Shown here: positions 8,390 to 16,358 of the stretch, piece by piece
How the letters are laid out: each line of letters starts with the position of its first letter
How positions within the stretch are numbered: position 1 is the first letter of the stretch
Assembly: GCA_027315405.1 (NCBI GenBank)
Contig: DAHUYB010000026.1
Span: 1-33,573 of the forward strand
Direction of reading: 5' to 3'
Length of the DNA: 33,573 nucleotides
Source: Gammaproteobacteria bacterium
Lineage (GTDB): Bacteria; Pseudomonadota; Gammaproteobacteria; Natronospirales; REEB76
Notes under the pieces: generated by a model
Told to the model about the DNA's origin: nothing
Database searches by the model: none
Seen by the model: only the letters and a program-made list of their open reading frames with translations
Translations under genes and position numbers: made by a program

Positions 8390-9276
8390 ACATGCGCGCT
8401 TGCTTGGGAATAATACAGCGTCCGCTGGCGCTAACACTTATGTTGGCTCTGACTTCGTGCGCCAACGTGGGCGGCAATGGTGTGGATTTGAACAGTCTAT
8501 TCAGCGCCCTGAAAAACGTAAAGCAGGCGGTGAAACCTGCGGATCAGCAGGAAGAAGAGCAGATCGGCTTTGCCACTGCCGCGACACTTTTAGGCGCCGC
8601 CAAACCTATCAATGATCCGGCGGTACAGGATTACGTGAACAAGGTTGGATTATGGGTGGCTCTGCAAAGCGACCGCCCGGATTTGCCCTGGCATTTCGCG
8701 GTGGTGGATTCCAACGACATTGACGCCTTCGCCGTACCGGGCGGCTACGTATTCATCACCCGCGGTCTGTTGCTGCACATGCGTAGCGAGGCGGAGCTGG
8801 CCGGTGCCTTGGGTCACGAAATCAGCCACGTGGTTCTGAAGCAGCAGCTCAAGGCCTTGCAGCAAGCCGCGCAGCTCAATCTGCTGGGCGCGGCGGCCCA
8901 ATTCGAACTGCAACAACACGGTCAGAATACGCAGCTTTTCAACAACGTGGCCAACGCCACCCGCAATCTGTACTCGAAAGGCCTGGACAAACAGGACGAA
9001 TTCGAGGCAGACCGCATGGGCGTGGTGCTGGCGGCGCGCGCAGGTTACGACCCGTATGGACTGCTGGCGGTATTGCAGACCCTCGAGACTGTTGATCCCA
9101 AGAGCAACGGCATGCAGCTGCTGCTAGCTACCCACCCGGCGCCTGCGGCGCGGGTCGCTATACTGTCTGCCGAAATGCAGGCCGGCCATATGGATCGGTA
9201 TGGCCGTCAGGTGGAAGGCACTAGGCGCTATCAGCAGATGATCAAAACGCTCGTATCAACGTCAACAAGGCGCTGA
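8386..9276 (+). CDS. M48-family metalloprotease, lipoprotein
   Basis: The product has 296 residues with a lipobox-like signal (LMLALTSCANVGG; the lipidated Cys is in TSC). The zinc motif is HEISH at residues 144-148, and the third ligand is the Glu in DEFEADRMG. The fold matches BepA/LoiP-type periplasmic proteases that handle misfolded outer-membrane proteins. It overlaps the SH3 gene by 4 bp. The C-terminus may be frameshifted. If the AAAA run at 9244-9247 had one more A, the protein would continue NARINVNKALIELFNVQALRPQQLRI and stop at 9326, which looks more natural than the present STSTRR ending. Confidence 0.9.
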   Translation: MNMRACLGIIQRPLALTLMLALTSCANVGGNGVDLNSLFSALKNVKQAVKPADQQEEEQIGFATAATLLGAAKPINDPAVQDYVNKVGLWVALQSDRPDLPWHFAVVDSNDIDAFAVPGGYVFITRGLLLHMRSEAELAGALGHEISHVVLKQQLKALQQAAQLNLLGAAAQFELQQHGQNTQLFNNVANATRNLYSKGLDKQDEFEADRMGVVLAARAGYDPYGLLAVLQTLETVDPKSNGMQLLLATHPAPAARVAILSAEMQAGHMDRYGRQVEGTRRYQQMIKTLVSTSTRR

Positions 9277-9322
9277 TTGAACTGTTTAATGTACAGGCGT
9301 TGCGTCCGCAGCAACTTCGAAT

Positions 9323-10240
9323 TTAGTTCCAGAGAATGGTACGGCCGAGAGCGGATTGTATAAGCCAAACGGCGAACTTACCGGTGCGGTTTTCGATGTC
9401 GAGGATGGGATTGAGTTCCACCACTTCCATGCTGGTGAGCCGGCCGCTCTTGGCGATAATCTCGCATACCAGGTGAGATTCGCGGAAGTTGAGTCCACCC
9501 GGTACCGGTGTGCCCGTGCCAGGGGCCACTGATGGATCGGATCCGTCCAGGTCATAGGAAAGGTGAATGCCGGCACTGGCGCGACTGAGAATCTGCATGG
9601 CTTCATCAAGACAATTACCGGCGCCGCGGGTATCAATTTCGCTCATGGTGAACACGCGTACTCCGGATTTTTTCACCAGCTCCGCTTCCTTGCTGTCCAC
9701 ATCACGCACGCCGAATATCACTACATGCTCAGGCTTGATGGCCGGTATTTGTCCGCTGATGCCGGCCAGTTCCTTTGGACCCATGCCGAGCAAGGTGGAA
9801 AGCGGCATGCCGTGAATGTTGCCCGAGAGGCTGGTATCAGGCGTGTTCATGTCGGTGTGTGCGTCACACCAGAACACGCCCAGCTCCTTGCCTTGTTGTT
9901 TGAAATGACGCACCACGCCGGCAATGGAGCCGATGGCCTGGGAATGATCGCCGCCAAGAATCAGGGGAAACTCGCCGTGGATCAAGGTCTTTTGAGTTTC
10001 ATCGGCCAATTCCCGGCACACCTCGTTGATGACCTTTAGATAGCGCGCATGGGGGTCGCCCACGTCAGCCGCTTCCATGGATACTTGACCGATGTGGCGC
10101 ATGCCGACCACCCGGTGCCCGAGCTTTTCGAGTGCTGGCACTACCCCGGCTACATGCATGGCGGATGAACCCATATCGGTGCCGCGCCGGCTTGCGCCAA
10201 GATCCAGATGCACATTGGTGATGCGGATTTTCTTCGACAT
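9323..10240 (-). CDS. rocF: Arginase (ureohydrolase family)
   Basis: The 305-residue product hydrolyses L-arginine to ornithine and urea. All manganese motifs of the family are present: GGDHS, DAHTDMN, and DLDGSDPSVAPGTGTPVPGG. The last differs slightly from the usual DVDALDP, with Gly-Ser in place of Ala-Leu. The length is normal for bacterial arginase. ATG 10240 begins MSKKIRITNVHLDLGASRRGTDMGSSAMH, in register with the family N-terminus. It converges on the M48 gene with under 50 bp between. The CtlX-type gene nearby suggests a linked arginine/citrulline breakdown function. The substrate is called from motifs only; agmatinase is less likely given the SxNxH-like loop SGNIHGMPL. Confidence 0.92.
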   Translation of the reverse strand: MSKKIRITNVHLDLGASRRGTDMGSSAMHVAGVVPALEKLGHRVVGMRHIGQVSMEAADVGDPHARYLKVINEVCRELADETQKTLIHGEFPLILGGDHSQAIGSIAGVVRHFKQQGKELGVFWCDAHTDMNTPDTSLSGNIHGMPLSTLLGMGPKELAGISGQIPAIKPEHVVIFGVRDVDSKEAELVKKSGVRVFTMSEIDTRGAGNCLDEAMQILSRASAGIHLSYDLDGSDPSVAPGTGTPVPGGLNFRESHLVCEIIAKSGRLTSMEVVELNPILDIENRTGKFAVWLIQSALGRTILWN

Positions 10241-10412
10241 GATTTGCAGAATCGCTGCGATTTTGCGTAGTTGAAGTTAGCGCAATTGTAACATGCCGGT
10301 AAATGGACATCGTGGTTGTGCACAGGCCGGCAGCGTAAACATTCGAGCCTGGGTTTGGTCGCGGCGCGTTGCAGCTTTCAGCTCGATGCCTGGTTCACAG
10401 TTACAGCCGTAC

Positions 10413-10441
10413 CCAGCTCTCTCCACAGTCTGCGTTATAAT
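10413..10441 (+). promoter_or_regulatory. Possible sigma-70 promoter for the CBS gene
   Basis: A perfect -10 hexamer TATAAT is at 10436-10441, about 50 bases before the GTG start. No good -35 box stands 16-18 bp upstream, so the element is called on the -10 alone. The remaining intergenic space from 10241 shows nothing else. Confidence 0.4.
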
Positions 10442-10490
10442 AAAGACCGTACGAGCGCAGTCACATGCAGATTACAAACAGGAGATTCCC

Positions 10491-11081
10491 GTGGGCAGAG
10501 AGTTCAAGGAGCTGTCAGTGATGATGACGCCGGCAGATACCATCCTGATGCATCCCACTCATTTACTTCCAGATCATGTTTCGGTGCAGAACCCCGCCAT
10601 TGATGTGATGACGGATCTGAGCTGCATGGCTGCCATCACGGTGGATCCCAATCTACCTATCGACAAGGCAGAAGAGCGTATGAAGAATGGCCGCGTGCGC
10701 CTGTTATTCGTAATCAGTGAGCCGGGGGATCTCCTGGGGCTTATCACGCTCAGCGATATCGAGGGTATGCGCCCCATGCGTTTCCAACGCGAAATGGGCG
10801 TGAGCCACAGCGAGGTGCTGGTGCGTGACATCATGACATCGCTGGATCATCTCGAAGCGATGTCTATGAGTGACGTCGTTCAGGCTTGCGTGGGCGATAT
10901 CATCGAGACCCTGAAACGCACAGGTCGCCAGCATGCCATCGTTATCGAGCATACGCCTGATGGACCTGCCATCCGTGGGATTTTTTCCGCCACCCGCATC
11001 GGCCGGCAGCTGGGCATTCAGCTCAACACCGGCGGCGTTGCCTGGACATTCGCCGAACTGGAAACAGCGCTGGCTCATTAA
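10491..11081 (+). CDS. Tandem CBS-domain protein
   Basis: The product has 196 residues if read from GTG 10491, which has GGAG six bases upstream. ATG 10521, with AAGGAG upstream, is a second candidate. Two CBS units are visible at about residues 38-90 (DVMTDLSCMAAITVDPNLPIDKAEERMKNGRVRLLFVI) and 105-180 (VRDIMTSLDHLEAM ... HAIVIEHTPDGPAIRGIFSATRIGRQLG). CBS pairs bind adenine nucleotides and usually regulate a partner; no enzymatic domain is attached. It stands alone, divergent from arginase. The partner is not evident. Confidence 0.8.
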   Translation: MGREFKELSVMMTPADTILMHPTHLLPDHVSVQNPAIDVMTDLSCMAAITVDPNLPIDKAEERMKNGRVRLLFVISEPGDLLGLITLSDIEGMRPMRFQREMGVSHSEVLVRDIMTSLDHLEAMSMSDVVQACVGDIIETLKRTGRQHAIVIEHTPDGPAIRGIFSATRIGRQLGIQLNTGGVAWTFAELETALAH

Positions 11082-11194
11082 ATAACTTAAAGCCCTCCGC
11101 TGTTATCCGGACCAGAATTTCTGCAACACCAGACCACAGCGAATGAAGTCCGCGTTCGACTATTAGTCCGTGCCGTCCTTTGACCCGAACCCTT

Positions 11195-11836
11195 CTACGC
11201 GTCGGTAAATGACATACGAAGCGGCAACCGGTGTACCAGCGCGGATACCGCAATAATACCTATCATGATGATGGGCATATACGCAGAGGGCGCCAATACT
11301 CCTGTAATAACGATGGCCAGGCCTCCGGCCACGAACAACCAGCTGCCCAGGCGGTGAATCCGCACCCAGACTTCGTCGCTGGCCAACGTCCAGGGCGTGC
11401 GGATTCCGATGAAGAAATTCTTCCGCAATTTACCCATGTAGTTGCCAAGAATTATGAATAATAGACCGAGCACAATCGGTGTAATCGTATTGATGGTCAC
11501 GTGCCGATTGGTTGCCGCAAGTAACGCGACAATGGATGTCACTAGCAGAGCCGTCATCAGCGCAAGTTGGATTAGCCCATAGATGCTTTGGAAGCTCTCT
11601 AATCGGTAGCCCTTAGGCGATATGCGCGGGAGAACTGCAAGCACGATCCAGATTCCCGCCATGGTCAGAGGAAGCATGAAAACGCCCCACGGCTTTGGCA
11701 GGTAACCGTCAATTTGACCGGCAGAATTTCAATGGGTTGGGACCGGGTCAGGCAACTGTGGATAGAACCACATCGCGATCGCGAACGCTGCAAGCACCAG
11801 TAAAAAGCTGATGAGATTCGCGGTTTTGAACTTCAT
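11195..11836 (-). pseudogene. sdpI: SdpI-family membrane protein with an internal stop
   Basis: The frame opens at ATG 11836 (MKFKTANLISFLLVLAAFAIAMWFYPQLPDPVPTH) and meets TGA at 11729-11731. It then continues in the same frame as NSAGQIDGYLPKPWGVFMLPLTM to the end of a normal SdpI protein. The family motif at this point is PTHWNxxGxxDG, so the stop replaces the conserved tryptophan by a single TGG to TGA change. The rest has six hydrophobic segments in all and the SdpI core GNYMGKLRKNFFIGIRTPWTL. It overlaps the sdpR-like gene by 4 bp (ATGA), as in Bacillus sdpRI. The immunity or stress role is probably lost unless translation restarts at ATG 11677. Confidence 0.85.
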
Positions 11837-12114
11837 TTTCTTTTCTCCTCCTGCGTAGTGAACAGGTCAAGCATCACTCGGGTCAGGTTTTCGAAGACCG
11901 TCGTGTTGGACGAATAAACAATGCGCTGGCCGTGCCGCTCGGTGCGTACCAGGTCCGCGGCCTTGAGTTGGGAAAGATGGTGGGACAGCGCTGCCGGGCT
12001 CATGTCGACGGTTTGCGCCAGTTCGCCGGCGCTGCGCGAGCCACGGTTGAGTAGGCGGATAAGCTGCCGGCGGGTGGGGTCGGCGAGCGCCTTGAATACC
12101 GCGTCCTGTTTCAT
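11833..12114 (-). CDS. sdpR: ArsR/SmtB-fold transcriptional repressor, SdpR type
   Basis: The product has 93 residues. It is a winged-helix protein starting MKQDAVFKALADPTRRQLIRLLNRGSRSAGELAQTVDMSPAALSHHLSQLKAADLVRTERHGQRIVYS, the classic ArsR layout with the recognition helix at about 40-55. No metal-binding cysteines are present. This agrees with SdpR-type autorepressors rather than metal sensors. It is translationally coupled to the SdpI-family frame. An AT-rich inverted repeat upstream (12211-12236) is a likely operator, so it probably represses its own operon. Confidence 0.88.
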   Translation of the reverse strand: MKQDAVFKALADPTRRQLIRLLNRGSRSAGELAQTVDMSPAALSHHLSQLKAADLVRTERHGQRIVYSSNTTVFENLTRVMLDLFTTQEEKRK

Positions 12115-12155
12115 GATGTTCTTGTATCCTCAAATAAGCATCCACTTGATTTGCA

Positions 12156-12188
12156 CTGTTTCCGATGGTGGGTTCCCTCCGGAAACAG
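12156..12188 (-). promoter_or_regulatory. Hairpin in the sdpR leader region
   Basis: CTGTTTCCG and CGGAAACAG form a perfect 9-bp inverted repeat around a 15-nt loop. It lies 42 bp upstream of the sdpR start. No T tract follows on the minus strand, so it may be a second operator or a leader structure. Confidence 0.4.
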
Positions 12189-12210
12189 GCATGACCGTGT
12201 CCGATGCAAG

Positions 12211-12236
12211 TTTAAATACTTAAACAATTATTTAAA
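12211..12236. promoter_or_regulatory. Probable SdpR/ArsR-type operator
   Basis: TTTAAAT and ATTTAAA flank a 12-nt AT-rich centre in a GC-richer background. ArsR-family proteins bind such AT-rich dyads. The site lies in the divergent region of sdpR and the EamA gene and could control both. Confidence 0.45.
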
Positions 12237-12313
12237 TAAGTCAATAGCCGCTGACCCAAACATAGGGATTCGTCGGCTAGAATGAGCACCTCCTGAATCC
12301 CGGCCGCAAGCTT

Positions 12314-13174
12314 ATGCTCAACCTTATTCTTGGCGCGGTGATGATCAGTTTCTCGGCGGTGTTTGTGAAACTGGTGAGTGTGCCGCCGGCCACCAGCGCA
12401 TTTTATCGCATGCTGTTCGGAGGCCTGATTCTGCTGGGTATCGTGTGGTGGCGAGGGGAGCGCGTGAACTTCGGATCCGCAGCCATGGCAATGTTGTGCC
12501 TGGTGGCGGTATTTTTTGCGCTGGATCTGACGTTTTGGCATCGCAGTATTCTGTATGTGGGTCCGGGTCTTGCCACATTGCTGGCCAATTTTCAGGTGTT
12601 CGTGCTGGCGGCCGTGGGCGTGCTGGTTTTCCGGGAACCGCTGACCTGGTTCCAGGTGTTTTCCATACCGCTGGCGATTCTGGGGCTTGTGCTACTGGTG
12701 GGTGTGGATTGGTCGTCGTTTTCACCCAGTTATCGCTCGGGCGTTATCCTCGGGCTCTTGACCGCCTGCTGCTATACGGGGTATCTCCTGGCGCTGCGTC
12801 GCGCCCGTGTCGCCGAAACCGCCGGTTCCTCCTTTGTCACGCTGATGGTGGTATCGTTGTTATGCGCCGGCCTGCTGGCTCTGGCCATGTGGCCGGAGCA
12901 CGCTTCTTTCGTGGTCCCCACCTGGAAGGATATGGGCTGGCTCATCGCCTATGGGGTTTTCGGCCAGGTGCTGGGCTGGGTGTTGATTTCCAACAGCATC
13001 TCCAAGGTGCGGGCTTCGCAGGTGGGTTTGGTTCTGTTGTTGCAACCGGTCTGCGCGTTTTTGTGGGACGTGTTGTTTTTCGGCCGCCGTTTTACGACGG
13101 TGGAGATCATCGGCGCCGCCTTGGCACTGGCGGCAATTTATCTCGGCTCGGTGAAACGCACACGTCCGGTTTGA
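12314..13174 (+). CDS. EamA/DMT-family transporter
   Basis: The 286-residue protein is almost entirely hydrophobic, with about ten membrane segments in two EamA halves (about 1-135 and 145-282). Typical signatures are SFSAVFVKLVSVPPATSAFYRMLFGGLIL in the first half and ASQVGLVLLLQPVCAFLWDVLFFGRRFTTVEIIGAALALAAIYLGS in the second. Drug/metabolite transporters of this kind export small metabolites or amino acids; the substrate cannot be read. The start at ATG 12314 lacks a clear ribosome site. It converges on the lipid kinase with one base between stops. Confidence 0.85.
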   Translation: MLNLILGAVMISFSAVFVKLVSVPPATSAFYRMLFGGLILLGIVWWRGERVNFGSAAMAMLCLVAVFFALDLTFWHRSILYVGPGLATLLANFQVFVLAAVGVLVFREPLTWFQVFSIPLAILGLVLLVGVDWSSFSPSYRSGVILGLLTACCYTGYLLALRRARVAETAGSSFVTLMVVSLLCAGLLALAMWPEHASFVVPTWKDMGWLIAYGVFGQVLGWVLISNSISKVRASQVGLVLLLQPVCAFLWDVLFFGRRFTTVEIIGAALALAAIYLGSVKRTRPV

Positions 13175-13175
13175 G

Positions 13176-14057
13176 TCAGGCAAGAACCGTAAGCCGTTGC
13201 GGCAGGATCTCAATATCGAGACGCTTGGCATCGGTGTAGCGGATCTCACCGTCGGCGTGCACCGGCAGACCTGCCTCGGATTCAATCAGCAGCCTATCAG
13301 TCTTGAAGTCAATGATACCGGGACGTCCAAGATGGCTGCCACGCAGTACCCGCGGCACCAGCGCCAGGATTCCCAGGCGGCTCAGGCCCTGGGCCACAAC
13401 CACGTTGAACAGTCCGTCGTTGATTTTCGCGTCGGGTGCCAACAGGAAGGCGCCGCCTTCAGAGCGCCCATTGCTCACGGAGATGAGCGTGATTGTGGTA
13501 TGCAGTGTTTCCCCATCATGGCGCACGCGCACCTTCGGAAGCTGGTGTTGAAAAAACAGTATCTTCGCCAGCGCCAAGCCATACACCAGATTACCGCCCA
13601 ACCATTGCATACGATTGGCCGCCATCGCCACCTGGGCATCGAAGCCCACCCCCAAACTGTTGGCAAAATAAAAATCATTACAACGGCCAACGTCGACACG
13701 GCATGGTTTGCCTTGGGTGATGCATGCGCAAGCCGCGCGCCAGTTGTCTTTGCTACTGAACATCTTCATGAAATCGTTGCCGGTACCTATCGGCACGATG
13801 GCCAGCGGCGATCCGCCGTCCGCCTGCATCCAGCCGTTCACTGCTGCATGCACCGTGCCGTCGCCGCCAGCGACGATGATTACATCTGCGTGGGTGGCCA
13901 ATGCTTGCTTGACCTGCAAGCCCACATCATCCGCTGCGCGGCTATAGTACGGTTGGGCAACGATGCCGAGCCCCGCGAGATATTCAATAATGGCGGGGCC
14001 GAGCGTTTGTCCCGCGCCACGGCCGGCGGCCGGATTGATGATGAGGGAAGCACGCAT
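13176..14057 (-). CDS. Diacylglycerol/lipid kinase family protein (DagK/YegS type)
   Basis: Read from ATG 14057 the product has 293 residues and begins MRASLIINPAAGRGAG, the family's N-terminal motif. A TTG at 14093 would add 12 residues without a ribosome site. The nucleotide motif VIIVAGGDGTVHAAVNGW (GGDGT) and PIGTGNDFMKMF follow. The C-terminal lobe has AVAMAANRMQ and ends in DAKRLDIEILPQRLTVLA. Such enzymes phosphorylate diacylglycerol or related lipids using ATP at the membrane. The plsY gene close by is another phospholipid gene, but they are on opposite strands and separated by a MarR gene. Confidence 0.87.
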   Translation of the reverse strand: MRASLIINPAAGRGAGQTLGPAIIEYLAGLGIVAQPYYSRAADDVGLQVKQALATHADVIIVAGGDGTVHAAVNGWMQADGGSPLAIVPIGTGNDFMKMFSSKDNWRAACACITQGKPCRVDVGRCNDFYFANSLGVGFDAQVAMAANRMQWLGGNLVYGLALAKILFFQHQLPKVRVRHDGETLHTTITLISVSNGRSEGGAFLLAPDAKINDGLFNVVVAQGLSRLGILALVPRVLRGSHLGRPGIIDFKTDRLLIESEAGLPVHADGEIRYTDAKRLDIEILPQRLTVLA

Positions 14058-14137
14058 TGGGCGCGTGGTTTCAGGCGCGCAGCCCGTGATCAACGGCAGA
14101 TTTCAGCTGGAAGTGCCGCGCCGACTCAGGCAAGAGG

Positions 14138-14590
14138 TCATTTTGTGTCATTGCGCATATCAGCCAGATCCGCCAGATACAGGATCACCCGTTGAATTTC
14201 CACGCGATCATCCTCAGGTAAGCGTTCCAGGGCTCGTGTCAAGCGCTTCGCCAGATACGAAGGTGCTGCTTCCGAGGCCGTTCGACCGGTGGCTGTGACC
14301 GCCACCAGCACCCGGCGCTTATCCTCCGGCCGGCGCTCGCGTGTCACCAAACCGCGCCGCTCCATCCGATCAAGAATACCGGTTACGGTGGCGGGACTCA
14401 GGGAGACTGCCTGGGCGAGCATGCCCGTGGTCATGGGGCCCTGCTCCTGCAAATGCTGCAAACAGAGAAGCTGCGGGATGGTGAGACCGTATTCGCTGAT
14501 GAGCTGACGGCTTGCGATATCCATGCTACGCATGATGCGCCGCAGGGCCAGAAGGATGTCTTCCGCCACATGATCCGGGTTCATGCTCAT
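14138..14590 (-). CDS. MarR-family transcriptional regulator
   Basis: The product has 150 residues from ATG 14590. The GTG at 14632 lies upstream of the only good ribosome site (AAAGGAG at 14604-14610), so the shorter start is preferred although the spacing of 13 is long. The winged helix reads YGLTIPQLLCLQHLQEQGPMTTGMLAQAVSLSPATVTGILDRMERRGLVTRERRPEDKRRVLVAVTATG, with the wing motif DKRRVLV. MarR proteins are usually repressors released by small ligands. It is divergent from plsY by 120 bp; its target is not evident. Confidence 0.88.
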   Translation of the reverse strand: MSMNPDHVAEDILLALRRIMRSMDIASRQLISEYGLTIPQLLCLQHLQEQGPMTTGMLAQAVSLSPATVTGILDRMERRGLVTRERRPEDKRRVLVAVTATGRTASEAAPSYLAKRLTRALERLPEDDRVEIQRVILYLADLADMRNDTK

Positions 14591-14710
14591 GGGGCTGCTT
14601 TTTCTCCTTTGAATTGGCTGATTGTTGAACACCTGCGGCCGGGCTGCAAGCCTTAAGTGCTCCCAGCCCTGCTAAAATGGCAATCTTGCTCACGAGGAGG
14701 TTCTGGGACG

Positions 14711-15352
14711 ATGCTGGCGCTGGTGATCCGAATTCTGGTGGCCTACCTGCTGGGATCTCTCATCGGCAGTCTGATCGTGGGTAAGTTCTACGGCGGAGTG
14801 GATATCCGCAAGTCCGGCAGCGGCAATGCCGGCAGCACCAACGCACTGCGCACGCAGGGCAAGGTGTTTGCTCTATGGGTCATTATCATTGACGTGGGTA
14901 AGGGCATGTTGGCGGCCGGTGTGGTGCCGTACTTGCCGCTGTCGCACGCCTTTATATTGAATTCGGGCTGGACCGCTGTCGTCTGCGGCGCTGCGGCCAT
15001 TGTCGGACATGTGTTTCCGGTGTTTTTCCGGTTTCATGGCGGCAAGGGCGCAGCCACGTTTCTCGGCGTCTTGTTGCTGCTCGCCTGGCCGGCTTTGATT
15101 TTGGCCTTGGCGGTGTGGGCGTTGGCGCTCATGCTTAGCGGTTACGTCAGCCTGTCCACCCTCCTCGCAGCTTGTTCGGTGCCGGTGTACGCATTGCTGG
15201 CGCCGGGAGATGGTTTTGCCTCGTCACTTTTCTGGTTTGGACTCGCAATGGCACTGTTCATTCTCTTTACCCATCGCAGTAATATCCGGCGCCTCGTGAC
15301 GGGTACCGAGAATCGTTTCAAGCGTGCCATGCTGTTGCACCGGCAGCGCTGA
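14711..15352 (+). CDS. plsY: Glycerol-3-phosphate acyltransferase PlsY
   Basis: The product has 213 residues. It transfers an acyl group from acyl-phosphate to glycerol-3-phosphate in the first step of phospholipid synthesis at the inner membrane. Family motifs are SGSGNAGSTNALRTQGK (about 37-53) and HVFPVFFRFHGGKGAAT (about 100-116), with five or more membrane helices. ATG 14711 is chosen because GAGGAGG lies about 10 bases before it; earlier in-frame starts lack this. It is followed after 22 bp by birA and probably heads the plsY-birA-coaX-SPOR operon. Confidence 0.95.
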   Translation: MLALVIRILVAYLLGSLIGSLIVGKFYGGVDIRKSGSGNAGSTNALRTQGKVFALWVIIIDVGKGMLAAGVVPYLPLSHAFILNSGWTAVVCGAAAIVGHVFPVFFRFHGGKGAATFLGVLLLLAWPALILALAVWALALMLSGYVSLSTLLAACSVPVYALLAPGDGFASSLFWFGLAMALFILFTHRSNIRRLVTGTENRFKRAMLLHRQR

Positions 15353-15374
15353 TCGTAAGCGCCGGCGGTTTTGC

Positions 15375-16358
15375 ATGCAGCCCATATCCCACAGCACGCA
15401 TACCATTGCCCGGACGCTGGCTGACGGCTGCTTCCACTCCGGCGAACAAATCGCACAGCAGTTGGGTATCAGCCGCAGTGCAGTCTGGAAGCATGTCCGC
15501 CAGCTTGAATCCCTCGGCTTGGAAGTATTCTCCGTGCCGGGGCGTGGTTACCGGCTGACGCAACCGGTGGAGTTGCTGGAGGGGGTACGGATTCACAACC
15601 TGCTTACACCGGCATGCCGTGAACAGCTGCAAGCGCTCAACGTGCTGGATAAAGTGGACTCCACCAATACCTGGCTCATGTCACTGGCAACCGGCTTTCC
15701 CGCCGTGTGTCTCGCGGAATGGCAGACCAGCGGTCGCGGACGTCGCGGACGTCAATGGGTATCACCGTTTGCCGCCAATCTGTATCTGTCCCTGGGCTGG
15801 CAGTTCGATGACGTGCCTCCCGGTTTCACGGCGCTCGGCATGGTGGCGGCCATCGCCGCGGTGCGAGCTTTGCGGGCACTCAATATTTCCGGTGTGGCCA
15901 TCAAATGGCCCAATGACTTACTGGTTTCCGGTAGTAAATTGGGTGGCATTCTGGTGGAAATGCAGGGCGAACCGCCGGGCCGTGTGCGTGCAGTGGTCGG
16001 CATCGGCATCAACGTGCGCATGCCCAAGGAAGCCGCGGAGCAGATAGACCAGCCGTGGACGGATCTCACGACGCTGGCGCCAAGTGACAAGCCGGATCGC
16101 AATCGTCTGGCGGCCATGATGATCGCCGAACTGATGGCGGTGCTGCAAGTATTTGCCGTGCAGGGGTTTGGCGCCTTTGCTGTGGAGTGGCGCGCGCTGG
16201 ATCTGGCTGCCGGCCGGCCGGTACATCTACAACACCAGCAGCAAGTCATCAACGGTACGTCTTTGGGCGTCGATCAGGATGGCGCGCTGCTGCTGCGCAC
16301 CGAGACCGGCACGCGCCGCTTCGTGTCCGGTGATCTCAGTCTGAGGATTCAGCCATGA
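15375..16358 (+). CDS. birA: Biotin-protein ligase / biotin operon repressor BirA
   Basis: The product has 327 residues. An N-terminal winged helix (residues about 5-62: GEQIAQQLGISRSAVWKHVRQLESLGLEV) shows it is the bifunctional type that also represses biotin genes. The ligase core has STNTWL, GRGRRGRQWVSPFAANLYLSL (adenylate loop), KWPNDLL, KLGGILVEMQGE and GIGINV. A C-terminal SH3-like cap ends the protein. It attaches biotin to acetyl-CoA carboxylase. ATG 15375 gives the usual length; an upstream in-frame start would overlap plsY. Its stop overlaps coaX (ATGA). Gammaproteobacteria commonly place birA next to a pantothenate kinase gene. Confidence 0.95.
   Translation: MQPISHSTHTIARTLADGCFHSGEQIAQQLGISRSAVWKHVRQLESLGLEVFSVPGRGYRLTQPVELLEGVRIHNLLTPACREQLQALNVLDKVDSTNTWLMSLATGFPAVCLAEWQTSGRGRRGRQWVSPFAANLYLSLGWQFDDVPPGFTALGMVAAIAAVRALRALNISGVAIKWPNDLLVSGSKLGGILVEMQGEPPGRVRAVVGIGINVRMPKEAAEQIDQPWTDLTTLAPSDKPDRNRLAAMMIAELMAVLQVFAVQGFGAFAVEWRALDLAAGRPVHLQHQQQVINGTSLGVDQDGALLLRTETGTRRFVSGDLSLRIQP

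Noticed and set aside
11195-11836. TGA recoded as tryptophan or selenocysteine in sdpI
   Set aside because: TGA is a normal stop in ctlX, birA, coaX and arsC here, and no SECIS-like structure was seen; a point mutation is simpler.
13197-14195. 332-residue open frame on the plus strand opposite the lipid kinase
   Set aside because: Shadow of a gene with clear GGDGT motif; His/Gln-rich composition is typical of antisense reading.
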